Of a DNA stretch of 64,000 bases, positions 26,801 to 34,667 are shown one piece after another; within the stretch, counting starts at the first letter, position 1, and each line of letters starts with the position of its first letter. The stretch is from Bacteroidales bacterium (GTDB taxonomy: Bacteria > Bacteroidota > Bacteroidia > Bacteroidales > UBA10428): assembly GCA_035299085.1 (NCBI GenBank), contig DATGXG010000048.1, positions 1 through 64,000 of the forward strand. The letters are read 5' to 3'. Below the pieces are notes generated by a model that had not been told where the DNA came from, did not search any database, and was given only the letters and a program-made list of their open reading frames with translations. The position numbers and the translations under genes are program-made.

Positions 26801-28265
26801 ACCTGAAATCATAACCCGGATCATCATCCGTACACAAAGTAAATGATCCGTGCGTAGTCTGATCGTCAACGGATATGTAATAAGTCGACCCCGCTTTTAG
26901 AGTATCTATACTGAGCGAAGACGTTCCGCTGAAATTCCAACCGGCATCGTTACAGGCAACCTGCACACCATGAGAATTCCAGATTGCCATTTGTTGCCCT
27001 CTCATAGTGCCATAAGTTGTTCCGGTTGTAAGACTAATCTTTATGGCATTTCCGGTTGGAATAAACTTAAACCAGACATTGTTTCCTGTACCGCCCGACC
27101 AGCATGAACCGGCTGCCTGGTCTGGTGTCATCAGCGAATTGGAATAGCCTGCACTGGCCGAACACCATCCGTCAATATTATTGATCAATACGGCTCCTGA
27201 ACGCAGATCATATCCCGGCTCATCGTCAAGGCACAGGGAGAAAGTACCGTGAGTGGTCTGGTCATCTACTGAAATAAAGTATTCCTGGCCAACAACCAGG
27301 TTATCCAGGCTCAGTGACAATGTTCCTGCATAATTCCATCCGGCATCATTACATGCCAGTTGGACGCCGGCACTGTTCCAGATTGCCATCTGCTGGCCCC
27401 TCATGGTGCCATAAACGCCACCGGTTATAATATCTGCCTTAACAGCAGTTGTGGTTGCAAAAAACCTGAACCACACGTTGTGATCGGTACCTCCGCTCCA
27501 GCATGACCCTGCAGCTCCATCACCGGTGGCAGTGGAGTTCGAATAGGAAGCATTCGACGAACACCAGTCGTGAATACTGGTTATCAGCCGGGCCCCTGCC
27601 CTGTTATTATAGGTTCTGACATCGGTGGTTTGAGTGATGGTAGTGGAACAACCATATGAATCGGTATAAACATACCGGATGGTATGGATTCCGACACCGG
27701 CAATTGAAGGCGTGAATACTGATCCGGAAATTCCGGGACCACTGAAGATGCCGCCTGAGGGATTTGGAGTAAGCGTTACAGGACCATCAAGCTGAATATC
27801 ATAGAAGGCACTCAGTCCTGTAAATCCCACCGAAGGATCAGGACAACAATGTATTGAAGCTTCCCACCCTGCTTCGGTTAGTGAAGCATCTGATTTAAAA
27901 ACAAAAGTGAGGCACGACCCTGTAGCATTTGCGGTAAACGAGAGGCCAATTCCCGAATATTTTCCCAACAACGCTGATGAAGTCCCTGGCCCATTATATA
28001 TGTAAAGTGTATCCCCGGCCACCAGGCGAAAAGAGCTGAAATTAACAAAGATAACGCCTGACGGGGCACACAATGTTAGCGTATCCGATTCATTATCTCC
28101 GTAGCCGGATGTCAAGTCACCGCTGTCAGTAAAGGTGCCTGTACAGGTCGAAACAGTCTGTCCGTTAAGAAGCTGAATATTATACGTCTGAGCGCAAAGA
28201 GTAAAAGATAAAGCACAGCTGGCAAGCAACAGGTAAAATGTAAGGAATGCCTTGTGTTTGTGCAT
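20811..28265 (-). CDS. Giant exported multi-domain protein with nine 133-residue repeats; T9SS sorting signal truncated
   Basis: 2484 residues. Signal peptide 1-25; CUB-like domain about 40-145 (YNGPGTSSALLGKYSG); nine repeats about 221-1415, each carrying GSCWSGGTDHNVWF, GTMRGQQ-AIWN, ACNDAGWNYSGT and YYISVDDQTTHGTF-LC, which look like pre-peptidase C-terminal (PPC)-type beta-sandwiches; a beta-helix-like stretch about 1430-1640 (LTVDGGNLTVNGNL); then several PKD/Ig-like domains from about 1875. The last residues are DSIYYFPNPN then stop: YPNP-type residues open a type A T9SS sorting domain, which normally runs on about 75 residues, so the signal is cut off. A repeat element starts within a few bases of the stop. 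Probably an adhesin-like surface protein by design. Confidence 0.85.
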   Translation of the reverse strand: MHKHKAFLTFYLLLASCALSFTLCAQTYNIQLLNGQTVSTCTGTFTDSGDLTSGYGDNESDTLTLCAPSGVIFVNFSSFRLVAGDTLYIYNGPGTSSALLGKYSGIGLSFTANATGSCLTFVFKSDASLTEAGWEASIHCCPDPSVGFTGLSAFYDIQLDGPVTLTPNPSGGIFSGPGISGSVFTPSIAGVGIHTIRYVYTDSYGCSTTITQTTDVRTYNNRAGARLITSIHDWCSSNASYSNSTATGDGAAGSCWSGGTDHNVWFRFFATTTAVKADIITGGVYGTMRGQQMAIWNSAGVQLACNDAGWNYAGTLSLSLDNLVVGQEYFISVDDQTTHGTFSLCLDDEPGYDLRSGAVLINNIDGWCSASAGYSNSLMTPDQAAGSCWSGGTGNNVWFKFIPTGNAIKISLTTGTTYGTMRGQQMAIWNSHGVQVACNDAGWNFSGTSSLSIDTLKAGSTYYISVDDQTTHGSFTLCTDDDPGYDFRSGAYTLTSTTGYCSGDAVFSNSFSTGDGSAGSCWSGGTDHNVWFRFTADTRAINVQVKTGGTQGTMRGQQVAIWNSSGTLVACNDAGWNYSGTLTLGADTLTVGHTYYISVDDQTTHGTFTLCADNKADYDFKSGAMPMYFTDNWCSTDAQFSNQFATRDGNAGTCWSGGTDHNVWFEFVAETGGIKVDILTGGTYGTMRGQQIAIWNESGTQLACNDGGWNYSGTLSLSIDTLTAGRHYYISVDDQTTHGTFSMCLDNKVGFDFREDALILSDLDHWCSSDALYSNRYATADGIAGSCWSGGTDHNVWFKFIAVSGEIQIDVKTGGTYGIMRGQQLAIWNQNGVQVACIDAGWNYSGTLSLLTDTLTSGRLYYVSVDDQTTHGTFTICANNKSGYDFKSGAVLLSGLADWCSSDAQFDNRFATRDESAGSCWSGGTDHNVWFHFTASTNAALVEIKTGGSYGTMRGQQVAIWNAAGVQVACNDAGWNFSGVLTLGVDTLTAGHEYYIAVDDQTTHGTFTLCLDDQPGYDFGSDPLLLDNTLNWCSADALYDNRFATADHAAGSCWSGGTDHNVWFQFVSASNSAEILIKTGGTYGTMRGQQVALWNAAGVLVACMDGGWNYSGTLTLSADTLTAGRTYYISVDDQTTHGTFSLCVSSLPGYDFKQGALLLNDIDNWCGADALYSNRFATADESAGSCWSGGTDHNVWFRFAAVSGQLEVNVRTGGTYGTMRGQQVAIWNASGTQLACIDGGWNYSGDLVLSVDTLTAGRTYYISVDDQTTHGTFTLCVNNKTGYDFRSGAVALTNLDNWCSASGLYSNQYATTDGTAGSCWTGGTDHNVWFSFTALFDTAVISVTTGGAFGTMRGQQIAVWTSAGVQIGCVNTGWNYSGVSSLTLNSLVQGNTYYISVDDRTTHGTFTMCIDNVSGLEYWAIASGNWNVPANWSRMEGGPPATSKPRASHVVHIKGYNITVTGSEACARLDMPVANNNTSLTVDGGNLTVNGNLTSANNGTNFTGTISGINGGAINIIRDLQVTRNGGNAAMSLVLSGASTLNAGQDLIFNSSAGTAATNSITLSNSATLSVTRDLTLSNTGGPRTSFILNNSAVLYAWHDIILTASAQNRVEIQMNNNSILNLYGNFRRGTPAYGIFSSNDNSTLVFHGTSYLQTWPANAGSGTDGFTYKNVVINNSKVTSPQVTLEGQVSVTGSVTFTDGIVATTLTNILIIPAGASVNGASNDSYVDGPVRKTGNTSFTFPVGGAGVYKAFTISAPSVATDAFTCRYFYANSHPAYNHNLRESSLNNISDCEYWSLTRDAGISTVQATLSWGSLSCCIGSLTNLRVAVWEGASWINHGNGGTTGTQASGTITTSGSLTQSNNVLSFANTLPEVSFSGLSATYCQSAAASLLSGTPAGVGGVFTGHGITDNGDGTATFQPSVAGAGTFNIVFTYTDPVTGCSNNTTQSVTIYGNPKASMYQSATVCPGSLADLNIFFTGKAPWNYTYTNGTGTFSGTTSANPYNFQSSVPGTYQVTALSDANGCIGSDFGSTAVISNYPSGSVPVIDITGPVSFCEGSSVTLYTAPAGAFAFWSNGVSGYSQVISEPGSYWVKIVDNNGCVSPQSLPTTITVNKVPRKPFSITGNTSICQNGAASALNTVSAYATTYNWHVAPVAAGTFSGSGSSVTLTWDPLFSGVATITVSGSNALCGEGPLSDPLVITVHALPSDPGSISGLASVCRSSQDVAYSIVPVANATSYIWTLPAGAVIDGPSTGSSINVDFNGSAVSGTIRVHPLNGCGSSFNFSTLAVTLYDRPVPSLSGNTTVNLNDISVYRTDPAMTDYAWSASAGGQVIAGGGASADSVVIQWITSGAQWVGVNYTNLNNCSALASQNLAVTVSLLPGKPGTPVGSVLMCSGSPDTPYTTTGATGAVSYVWSLSPAAAGAVSGSGTTGTVTWNASWYGQATITVSGHNAGGDGPASDALNIDVYKKPDTDSIYYFPNPN

Positions 28266-28406
28266 AGTTCAAATGCTCTGAGAGTAATCAGACATCTACT
28301 TAAAAGTACAATTTGCGGGACGCACTAAAGTAAATAAAAATGCAGAGGTATTTTATCAATACAAGAGCATTGACAAGGTATTTATTAACAAGCTGTTAAC
28401 ACATTA

Positions 28407-29231
28407 CTATCTTACTGCCTGATCGTTGTAATTGATTCTTACCCCGTAGCCACTGATTATACGGTTCAAGCCCATCATACCGTTCGGGTTATCCTCTCCT
28501 TTCAGTTTTCCGGAAATAACATCACGGCTCAGCGTGATCATGTCGTCTACCCGTTGTTTTGTTTCCGGGTTACTTCCATAATAATGACCGGGATAAAAAT
28601 AGGAAATACCATATTTTGACATGATGGCACTTGTTTTCTCACAGGTTGACAGTAATCCTGAAAAGGTGGAAGACAGGAGAAGGTTACCTGAACCAAATGA
28701 ATCGCCGCTGAACCCATATCCTGCTTTCGTATCTAGAAATGTGGTAGAACCCGGAGTATGTGCGGGAGTAAAAACAACTTCAATCATCCTTCCTCCCAGG
28801 TCAATAATTTGTCCGTCTTTCAGATAAGTAATCTTTCCTTTATAATCCGGCATAAAAGTTTTTATCTGTACCGTATCACCCGGGTTAATAAATAATTCAG
28901 GAAAACTATTTATGGAAGAACCTGTATGATCGGGATGGACATGGGTTGCGACAAGCATTACCGGTTTTTTGGTTATAGATGCTACTATTTTATCGAGATC
29001 TTTTACATTGGTGCCTGCGTCGATCAGAAGCGACATGTTCTCGCCTTCCACCAGGTAAAAGCTTTCATTATACATCGCATGACCTGTTCCAACCCAGGTA
29101 TGATCATCAATCTGGTGGAATACGGCATCATCGTTTTTAAATACTTCTTTTCCCTGCAGTGCATCGGGTATCTGGGCTGTCAGCATTTGCAGAAAAGATA
29201 ACAGGATAACGGATAAGGTTAATGTTCTCAT
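28407..29231 (-). CDS. Exported metallo-beta-lactamase-fold hydrolase
   Basis: 274 residues with a signal peptide (MRTLTLSVILLSFLQMLTAQ). The MBL zinc motif THVHPDHTG (HxHxDH) is visible, followed by FTPAHTPGS with the third-site His and GYGFSGDSFGSG with the bridging Asp. MBL enzymes hydrolyse lactams, thioesters, phosphodiesters or lactones; the substrate here is unknown, but the periplasmic location and small size suit a general hydrolase. It starts 31 bases after the MFS stop, likely in one operon with it and the 243-residue protein. Confidence 0.87.
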   Translation of the reverse strand: MRTLTLSVILLSFLQMLTAQIPDALQGKEVFKNDDAVFHQIDDHTWVGTGHAMYNESFYLVEGENMSLLIDAGTNVKDLDKIVASITKKPVMLVATHVHPDHTGSSINSFPELFINPGDTVQIKTFMPDYKGKITYLKDGQIIDLGGRMIEVVFTPAHTPGSTTFLDTKAGYGFSGDSFGSGNLLLSSTFSGLLSTCEKTSAIMSKYGISYFYPGHYYGSNPETKQRVDDMITLSRDVISGKLKGEDNPNGMMGLNRIISGYGVRINYNDQAVR

Positions 29232-29262
29232 TTGTTTTTGTTTTATGTCAGAAATGGATAAA

Positions 29263-30525
29263 TTACTTTTTACCGGGCATTAAAGGACTTTCTTTCACGA
29301 AGAGCACCATTATAAACGTAAGGATACTCAACGCAAAGAATACATTCATTGTAAGTCCGAGGAAATGGTTACTCCTGTAACTCATTGCAAATACGAAGAT
29401 CATGCCTGTCAGCTGACCTACCCATAGCAGTATTCCCTGTGAAACGGATTCAGGTGCCGGCGAAGTGACTTCGGCGGCATACTGGAAACCAATGGGTCCG
29501 GCACTCATCACAAAGAAACCAAGAACAAAGGAACCAATCAGGGCAATTGCGTATATATGAGCAGGGTTGGCCGCTAACTCAGAAGCATAGGAAAGACCGG
29601 CAATGCCCGGAATCATTCCCGCAAGGCAAATGACAAGGAACAGCTTTCTTTTTTTATAATAATCGGAAAGCACAGGGATTATAACCGCACCCACAATACC
29701 ACCTATCAGCATGACACCGCCCAGGTATCCGTCGGAATCCTTTACACCCAGCTTTTCAGCAATTGAATCGGTCATTGAGCTGACTGCATTGAATATACCC
29801 AGTCCGATAAGAAACAGGAATAGAGTTATTATCATATCGCGGTGTGACAGTACCATCCTAAGGCCTCCCAGGAAAGTTTGCCTGTTTTCTGCCTCAATAT
29901 CAGCATTGGAAGGTTTCTCTTTAACAAACACAAAAAAAGCAACCACAGAAAGCAAAGAAACCATGCAATAGATCCATAACATTTTTCCGAATCCCGAGCC
30001 ATACTCGGTTGCAGACGGATCAGAACCGACAATAAGCGGTGTTATCAGCATGGCAATAATGATTCCGATGAATTGTGCCAGAACAGCCAGTCCGGCTGCC
30101 ATAGCCCGTTCATTCAGCGGGAACCATCTTACGGAAACAGCAGTTACAGCATTTATGATAAATGGTTGCGCTATGGCAAGTCCTGCCTGGGCTATCAGAA
30201 CTCCTGTAAAATTATTGGCCGAAATAGCCTTAAGCAGGCTGAAAGCGCCCAGTAAAACGGCTCCTGCACCCACACCCTTTTTAATTCCATATTTATCAAT
30301 AATATAAGAGGCCGGGAAGCTTATAACCAGGAAAGCGAGCATATATACCATCGCTATAAAATCGATGTTGAAGAATGAAGCCTTGCTGAATTGTCCGGCA
30401 TAGAAAACCTCAGCAGGCCGGGCAACTGAAGCATGGGTAAGCCACTGGATTTCTACTGTTGCTGTAATAAATGAATAAGCCGCCAGTACAACAAAACGGT
30501 ATTTTGGATAAGTCACATTTTCCAT
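29263..30525 (-). CDS. MFS transporter, FLVCR-like
   Basis: 420 residues with about 12 membrane segments. MFS loop 2-3 motif appears as SYIIDKYGIKKG, and SVRWFPLNERAMAAGLAVL matches the pattern seen in the FLVCR/DIRC2 group (heme or choline-type exporters of animals and their bacterial relatives). The substrate is unknown. Start ATG at 30525 lies 9 bases from the preceding gene's stop, so it is translated from an operon with the unknown exported protein upstream and the MBL hydrolase downstream. Confidence 0.85.
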   Translation of the reverse strand: MENVTYPKYRFVVLAAYSFITATVEIQWLTHASVARPAEVFYAGQFSKASFFNIDFIAMVYMLAFLVISFPASYIIDKYGIKKGVGAGAVLLGAFSLLKAISANNFTGVLIAQAGLAIAQPFIINAVTAVSVRWFPLNERAMAAGLAVLAQFIGIIIAMLITPLIVGSDPSATEYGSGFGKMLWIYCMVSLLSVVAFFVFVKEKPSNADIEAENRQTFLGGLRMVLSHRDMIITLFLFLIGLGIFNAVSSMTDSIAEKLGVKDSDGYLGGVMLIGGIVGAVIIPVLSDYYKKRKLFLVICLAGMIPGIAGLSYASELAANPAHIYAIALIGSFVLGFFVMSAGPIGFQYAAEVTSPAPESVSQGILLWVGQLTGMIFVFAMSYRSNHFLGLTMNVFFALSILTFIMVLFVKESPLMPGKK

Positions 30526-30534
30526 TTTTCCATA

Positions 30535-31266
30535 TTAAAAAACAACCCTGAAACCAAGACCGCCCGGCATCATAGTAAAATACCAGGATACTTCTTCCGA
30601 CCTGAGATATGAAGCATTACCCGGCCTGTATTTCTGCATGTACCGGTTATAATCTTTTATAGCCCTTACCGGCTGTGTGAAAATCTGGGTTTCACAAATA
30701 ACAGAGTTCAGAACAAAGTTCCCGGCACCTTCAGCAAAATACCGGTCAAAACCAAACCAGACAACGGCCCCGAATCCCAGGTTGACGGCTCCGTCAAGGG
30801 CATGGGTCTTCCATGAACGGCCGTGTTTTTCACGCTGTGCACATTCAAAAAGCAGTTTTTCTGCGGTCTGTAATTTCAATCTCAGTTGTTCAGGTGAATC
30901 CTGGGGCATTTCATTCAGGAGATCGGATGTATAACCCTTTGGCATAGGGGCTATCAATTGCCCGGCCGCACCAAGAAGGGTGCTTAATGCGCTAAGTGAC
31001 CAATCCTGTCGTCCTTTCAGGTCATCCGATGTTATCGCCAATGCCGTCTGGGCCACAGTGGCAGCGCCGTAGCCAACCAGCCAGCCTTTCCACCAGAGGT
31101 TTGCGCCTTTTTTGCCCTGGTTGAGCATCCCGGTGATTACATTGATCCGTTCATTCATAAGCGAGTCCGGCAACACATCCTGGCAAATGGCATTACTGCA
31201 ATGACTGTTCAAAAGCACAATTAAGGCTAATGTAAGAACCGGAATTATGTCTTTCTGTTTTTTCAA
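30535..31266 (-). CDS. Exported protein of unknown function
   Basis: 243 residues with an N-terminal hydrophobic signal (MKKQKDIIPVLTLALIVLL) followed by NSHCSNAICQD; a cysteine is near the end of the signal, but the lipobox is poor. The body has Gly/Ala-rich hydrophobic segments (GWLVGYGAATVAQTALAI; NLGFGAVVWFGFDRYF) and ends LGFRVVF, a terminal aromatic often found in outer-membrane proteins. I do not recognise a family. First gene of the probable operon with MFS and MBL genes, divergent from the M14 peptidase pair with 85 bases between starts. Confidence 0.6.
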   Translation of the reverse strand: MKKQKDIIPVLTLALIVLLNSHCSNAICQDVLPDSLMNERINVITGMLNQGKKGANLWWKGWLVGYGAATVAQTALAITSDDLKGRQDWSLSALSTLLGAAGQLIAPMPKGYTSDLLNEMPQDSPEQLRLKLQTAEKLLFECAQREKHGRSWKTHALDGAVNLGFGAVVWFGFDRYFAEGAGNFVLNSVICETQIFTQPVRAIKDYNRYMQKYRPGNASYLRSEEVSWYFTMMPGGLGFRVVF

Positions 31267-31351
31267 TAAGGATCAGGGCTTCTTTGCCATGCAATTTAGG
31301 CAATTATTTCCTACATTTATTCCCATAACACAACTTACATAAAACCGTATC

Positions 31352-32935
31352 ATGAAGATCTTTTCCTTATTGATTCTCCTTGTTCTTACAATTCCATTGA
31401 AATCCCAATATAGCGATTACGGGCAACTCAGCACACGCATAAAAAAATTGGGACAAAACAGCACGGTGGCAGTTTCCTCTTTAACCAAAACATTCAGCGG
31501 AAAAGAAATTTTTACCGTAACAGTTGGAAAAGGAGAAAAAGAAAATAAGCCAGGGATTGCCGTTATCGGCGGTATCAACGGAGCTTCACTTGCATCCGTT
31601 GAGCTTATCATGCAGATGGCTGAAAAACTGGCTGTATCCAACTCACTTTTACTTGACGAGGTTACTTTTTATTTTATTCCCAATGTTTCGCCCGATGCAA
31701 CAGAACAGTACTTTGCACCGGTTCGTTATGAAAGAACACGTAATACCTTTCCTTACGATGAAGATAAAGATGGTAAGACCGATGAAGACGGATTTGATGA
31801 TTTAAATAAGGATGGTGTTATTTCGGTAATGCGGGTTTTGGACCCCGACAAAGGGGAATACTTTGTCCATCCAGATAATCCCGATTTGATGGTAAAGGCA
31901 GACATTACGAAAGGAGAGAAAGGCCAATACCTGGTTTTATTGGAAGGAACGGATAATGATAAGGATGGAAAAATCAATGAGGATCAGCCTGGTGGAGTAA
32001 ATTTCAACCGGAATTTTACTTTTAACTACCCGTATTTTAGTGAGGACGCCGGCATCAATGCCATTTCCGAACCCGAAACACGTTCGGTTGCAAAGTTCCT
32101 GTTTGACCACTGGAATATATTTGCAGTTCTTTGCATTGGTAAAGAAAACAACTTGTCTGAGTTTTCGGATCTGGCTGCTGAACTAAGCGATAAAAAGATT
32201 ACAGCTGTTGTATCTGATAAAGACAAACCCTATTACCAGCAGGCAGTTGAAGCCTATAAGAAACTGGTCCATCTTGGAGACTCGTCAAAAGTCACGTCCA
32301 AAGGCGGAGACATTCTTTCATGGACCTATTTTCATTACGGCCGGTTCGGTTTCGGCACACCCGGATGGAATGTAGTAAGAGATAAAAACAACCGGGGATC
32401 CGTTGATTTCGATTACCTGAAATATGCGGCTTCAAAAGGAATAATGCAACAGGTTGTTCCCTGGCAAAAATTTGACCACCCCGATTTTCCGGGCAAAACA
32501 GTGGAAATCGGCGGAATTAAGCCATTTGTCGCTTTGAATCCGCCTATGAAAGTTATTGATTCCATATCAGGACCGCATTATGAATTCATGTTGCAACTGG
32601 CCCGGATGCATCCTTCATTAAAATTCAGCTCAGTAAAAGTTTTGCGGAATTCCGGAGATCTTTACCAGGTAGAAGCCGAAATCACCAATACCGGAAGTCT
32701 GCCGACAATGGCCTATCCTGCCGTACACAGCAAATGGGTAAAAATGGTGCGTCTTGACATTCTCACCTCAAAATCGCAGGTTATTTCAGGTGGCAAAAAA
32801 GTTTTCCTGTTTGACCGGATTGATCCGGGCGAATCCCAAAAAGTCATCTGGCTTGTTAACGGAAAAGGCAAAGTAGTTCTGAAAGCCGGTTCACCGCAAA
32901 CCGGGATTGTGGCACGTGATGTTGAACTCAATTAA
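31352..32935 (+). CDS. Exported M14-family peptidase homologue lacking the zinc ligands (predicted pseudoenzyme)
   Basis: 527 residues, signal peptide about 1-18 (MKIFSLLILLVLTIPLKSQ). It aligns along its length with the next gene: same EF-hand-like acidic insert (DEDKDGKTDEDGFDDLNKDG), GTDNDKDGKINED, NFNRNFTFN and a C-terminal beta-domain (VEAEITNTGSLPT). But where the neighbour has the HxxE zinc motif, this one has N76-G-A-S79; the second zinc His (YHNYGG) is replaced by LCIGKENN, and the catalytic Glu region (VFSNELF) by GFGTPGW. It should not cleave peptides. It may bind substrate or calcium, or partner the active enzyme encoded 8 bases downstream. Confidence 0.82.
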   Translation: MKIFSLLILLVLTIPLKSQYSDYGQLSTRIKKLGQNSTVAVSSLTKTFSGKEIFTVTVGKGEKENKPGIAVIGGINGASLASVELIMQMAEKLAVSNSLLLDEVTFYFIPNVSPDATEQYFAPVRYERTRNTFPYDEDKDGKTDEDGFDDLNKDGVISVMRVLDPDKGEYFVHPDNPDLMVKADITKGEKGQYLVLLEGTDNDKDGKINEDQPGGVNFNRNFTFNYPYFSEDAGINAISEPETRSVAKFLFDHWNIFAVLCIGKENNLSEFSDLAAELSDKKITAVVSDKDKPYYQQAVEAYKKLVHLGDSSKVTSKGGDILSWTYFHYGRFGFGTPGWNVVRDKNNRGSVDFDYLKYAASKGIMQQVVPWQKFDHPDFPGKTVEIGGIKPFVALNPPMKVIDSISGPHYEFMLQLARMHPSLKFSSVKVLRNSGDLYQVEAEITNTGSLPTMAYPAVHSKWVKMVRLDILTSKSQVISGGKKVFLFDRIDPGESQKVIWLVNGKGKVVLKAGSPQTGIVARDVELN

Positions 32936-32943
32936 ATTGTAAA

Positions 32944-34665
32944 ATGAAAATCGCCGCTATATTTTTCAGCCTATTCCTTTTTTCGGTTTTAGCCATTAAA
33001 GGACAGGATGTACCCTATTTTTTCAAATCGGCCGGTTCACCTTCGGATCCAAAGGTGAAGATCATGTGGAACACATACTACACTTACGAAGGCCTCACCG
33101 ACCTGTGCAATAAAATTGCCAATGCCTATCCTGACCTGGCACAGATTTCATCAATCGGAAAATCATATGAAGGAAGGGATTTGATTTTGCTTACAATTAC
33201 AAATTTTAAGAATAAGAAGCCGGATGAGAAACCGGGCTACTACATCGACGGGAACATTCATTCGAATGAAGTGCAGGGATCCGAGATTGCGCTGTACACG
33301 GCATGGTACCTGACTGAAATGTATGCTTCAAATGATTTTATCCATGAACTGCTTGATGATAAAGTATTTTACATTATTCCGACAATAAATCCGGATGCCA
33401 GGAATAATTACATGCTTAAGCCGAATACCATGCACAGTCCAAGGTCAGGAATGATTCCAGTTGACGATGACCGTGACGGGATAACTGATGAGGATGGTTA
33501 TGATGATCTGGATGGTGATGGAAGTATAGCTTATATGCGACGGAAGACGCCTTACGGCCGGTACAATATTGACCCTGCAAATCCGGACAGAATGGCCCGT
33601 ACAGACGTCACACGGTTCGGACAATACGAAATCCTCGATGATGAAGGAACGGATAACGACGGGGACGGACTGGTAAACGAAGATCCTGTGGGGTATTACG
33701 ATCCGAACCGCGATTGGTCATTTAACTGGCAGCCCGACTACATACAGGATGGAGCGCTGCCCTACCCTTTTTATGCACCTGAAAACCTGGCAGTGAGGAA
33801 CTTTGTTGTAAATCATCCTAATATTGCCGGGGCCCAGTCATATCATAATTACGGGGGACAAATTCTCAGGGGACCAGCGCAATCGGCATACACAGAGCTT
33901 TATGACAATGATGACGAATCCCTTCTGAACACTGTAGGGAGGATGGGTGAGAAAATGTTGCCCGGCTATAAATTTGTTACACTCTGGAAAGATCTGTACC
34001 CTGTTTACGGCGGTGAAATCGACTGGTTTTACGGGGCAAGGGGTATTTATGTGTTTTCGAACGAATTGTTCACAGAGCAAATGTATTTCGGTAAAGAACA
34101 GAATTCCCAGAATGACAGGCTCGATTTCGATAAATACCTTCTTTTCGATGATGCAGCCATACCATGGAAACCTTATAATCATCCGCAATACGGGCAAATC
34201 GAGATTGGTGGTACAAATAAAAATTTCGGACGGCCTGATCCCGGTTTCCTGCTGGAATCGGATGCCCACCGGAATATGGCATTCACTATTTATCATGCCT
34301 ACCAGACACCTTTAATAGAAATTGATACAATTGAAGTAAAGGATGCCGGAAAAGGAATGCAGGAGGTAACTGTTTCCATTGTAAACAAGCGCATTTCGCC
34401 TACCCGCTCGGGACAGTGCCGCAAATATAATATTGATGCCAAAGATCGTGTTACCATAGAGGGGGTCAAAGCCCTTGGCAAAATGATCGTAAAAGACAGG
34501 GACCTTAACATTTCAGAAGTTCAAACCGGTGAACCTTCCGTTATTATACTTGATAATATTCCCGGGATGACTGTTGTAAGAGTGAGGTGGATTACGGAGA
34601 AAAGCCGGCACTTCCAGGTAACAGTGGAAAGCACCAAGGGAGGAAAAACAACAGCCGCTTATTAA
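32944..34665 (+). CDS. Exported zinc carboxypeptidase, M14 family
   Basis: 573 residues, signal peptide 1-20 (MKIAAIFFSLFLFSVLAIKG). Zinc ligands H106 and E109 (GNIHSNEVQGSE), a third His in AQSYHNYGGQ (about residue 303), substrate-binding NPDARNNY and NRDWSFNW, and the catalytic Glu in VFSNELFTEQ: a complete M14 active site. Two EF-hand-like acidic loops (DDDRDGITDEDGYDDLDGDG; DNDGDGLVNED) suggest calcium binding. A C-terminal beta-domain follows from about residue 470. It starts 8 bases after its inactive homologue, so the two are co-expressed. Acts on secreted or imported peptides in the periplasm or outside. Confidence 0.9.
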   Translation: MKIAAIFFSLFLFSVLAIKGQDVPYFFKSAGSPSDPKVKIMWNTYYTYEGLTDLCNKIANAYPDLAQISSIGKSYEGRDLILLTITNFKNKKPDEKPGYYIDGNIHSNEVQGSEIALYTAWYLTEMYASNDFIHELLDDKVFYIIPTINPDARNNYMLKPNTMHSPRSGMIPVDDDRDGITDEDGYDDLDGDGSIAYMRRKTPYGRYNIDPANPDRMARTDVTRFGQYEILDDEGTDNDGDGLVNEDPVGYYDPNRDWSFNWQPDYIQDGALPYPFYAPENLAVRNFVVNHPNIAGAQSYHNYGGQILRGPAQSAYTELYDNDDESLLNTVGRMGEKMLPGYKFVTLWKDLYPVYGGEIDWFYGARGIYVFSNELFTEQMYFGKEQNSQNDRLDFDKYLLFDDAAIPWKPYNHPQYGQIEIGGTNKNFGRPDPGFLLESDAHRNMAFTIYHAYQTPLIEIDTIEVKDAGKGMQEVTVSIVNKRISPTRSGQCRKYNIDAKDRVTIEGVKALGKMIVKDRDLNISEVQTGEPSVIILDNIPGMTVVRVRWITEKSRHFQVTVESTKGGKTTAAY

Positions 34666-34667
34666 TT

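Noticed and set aside
31352-32935. Calling the first M14 homologue a pseudogene
   Set aside because: The frame is intact with signal peptide and full length; only the catalytic residues are changed, so pseudoenzyme fits better.
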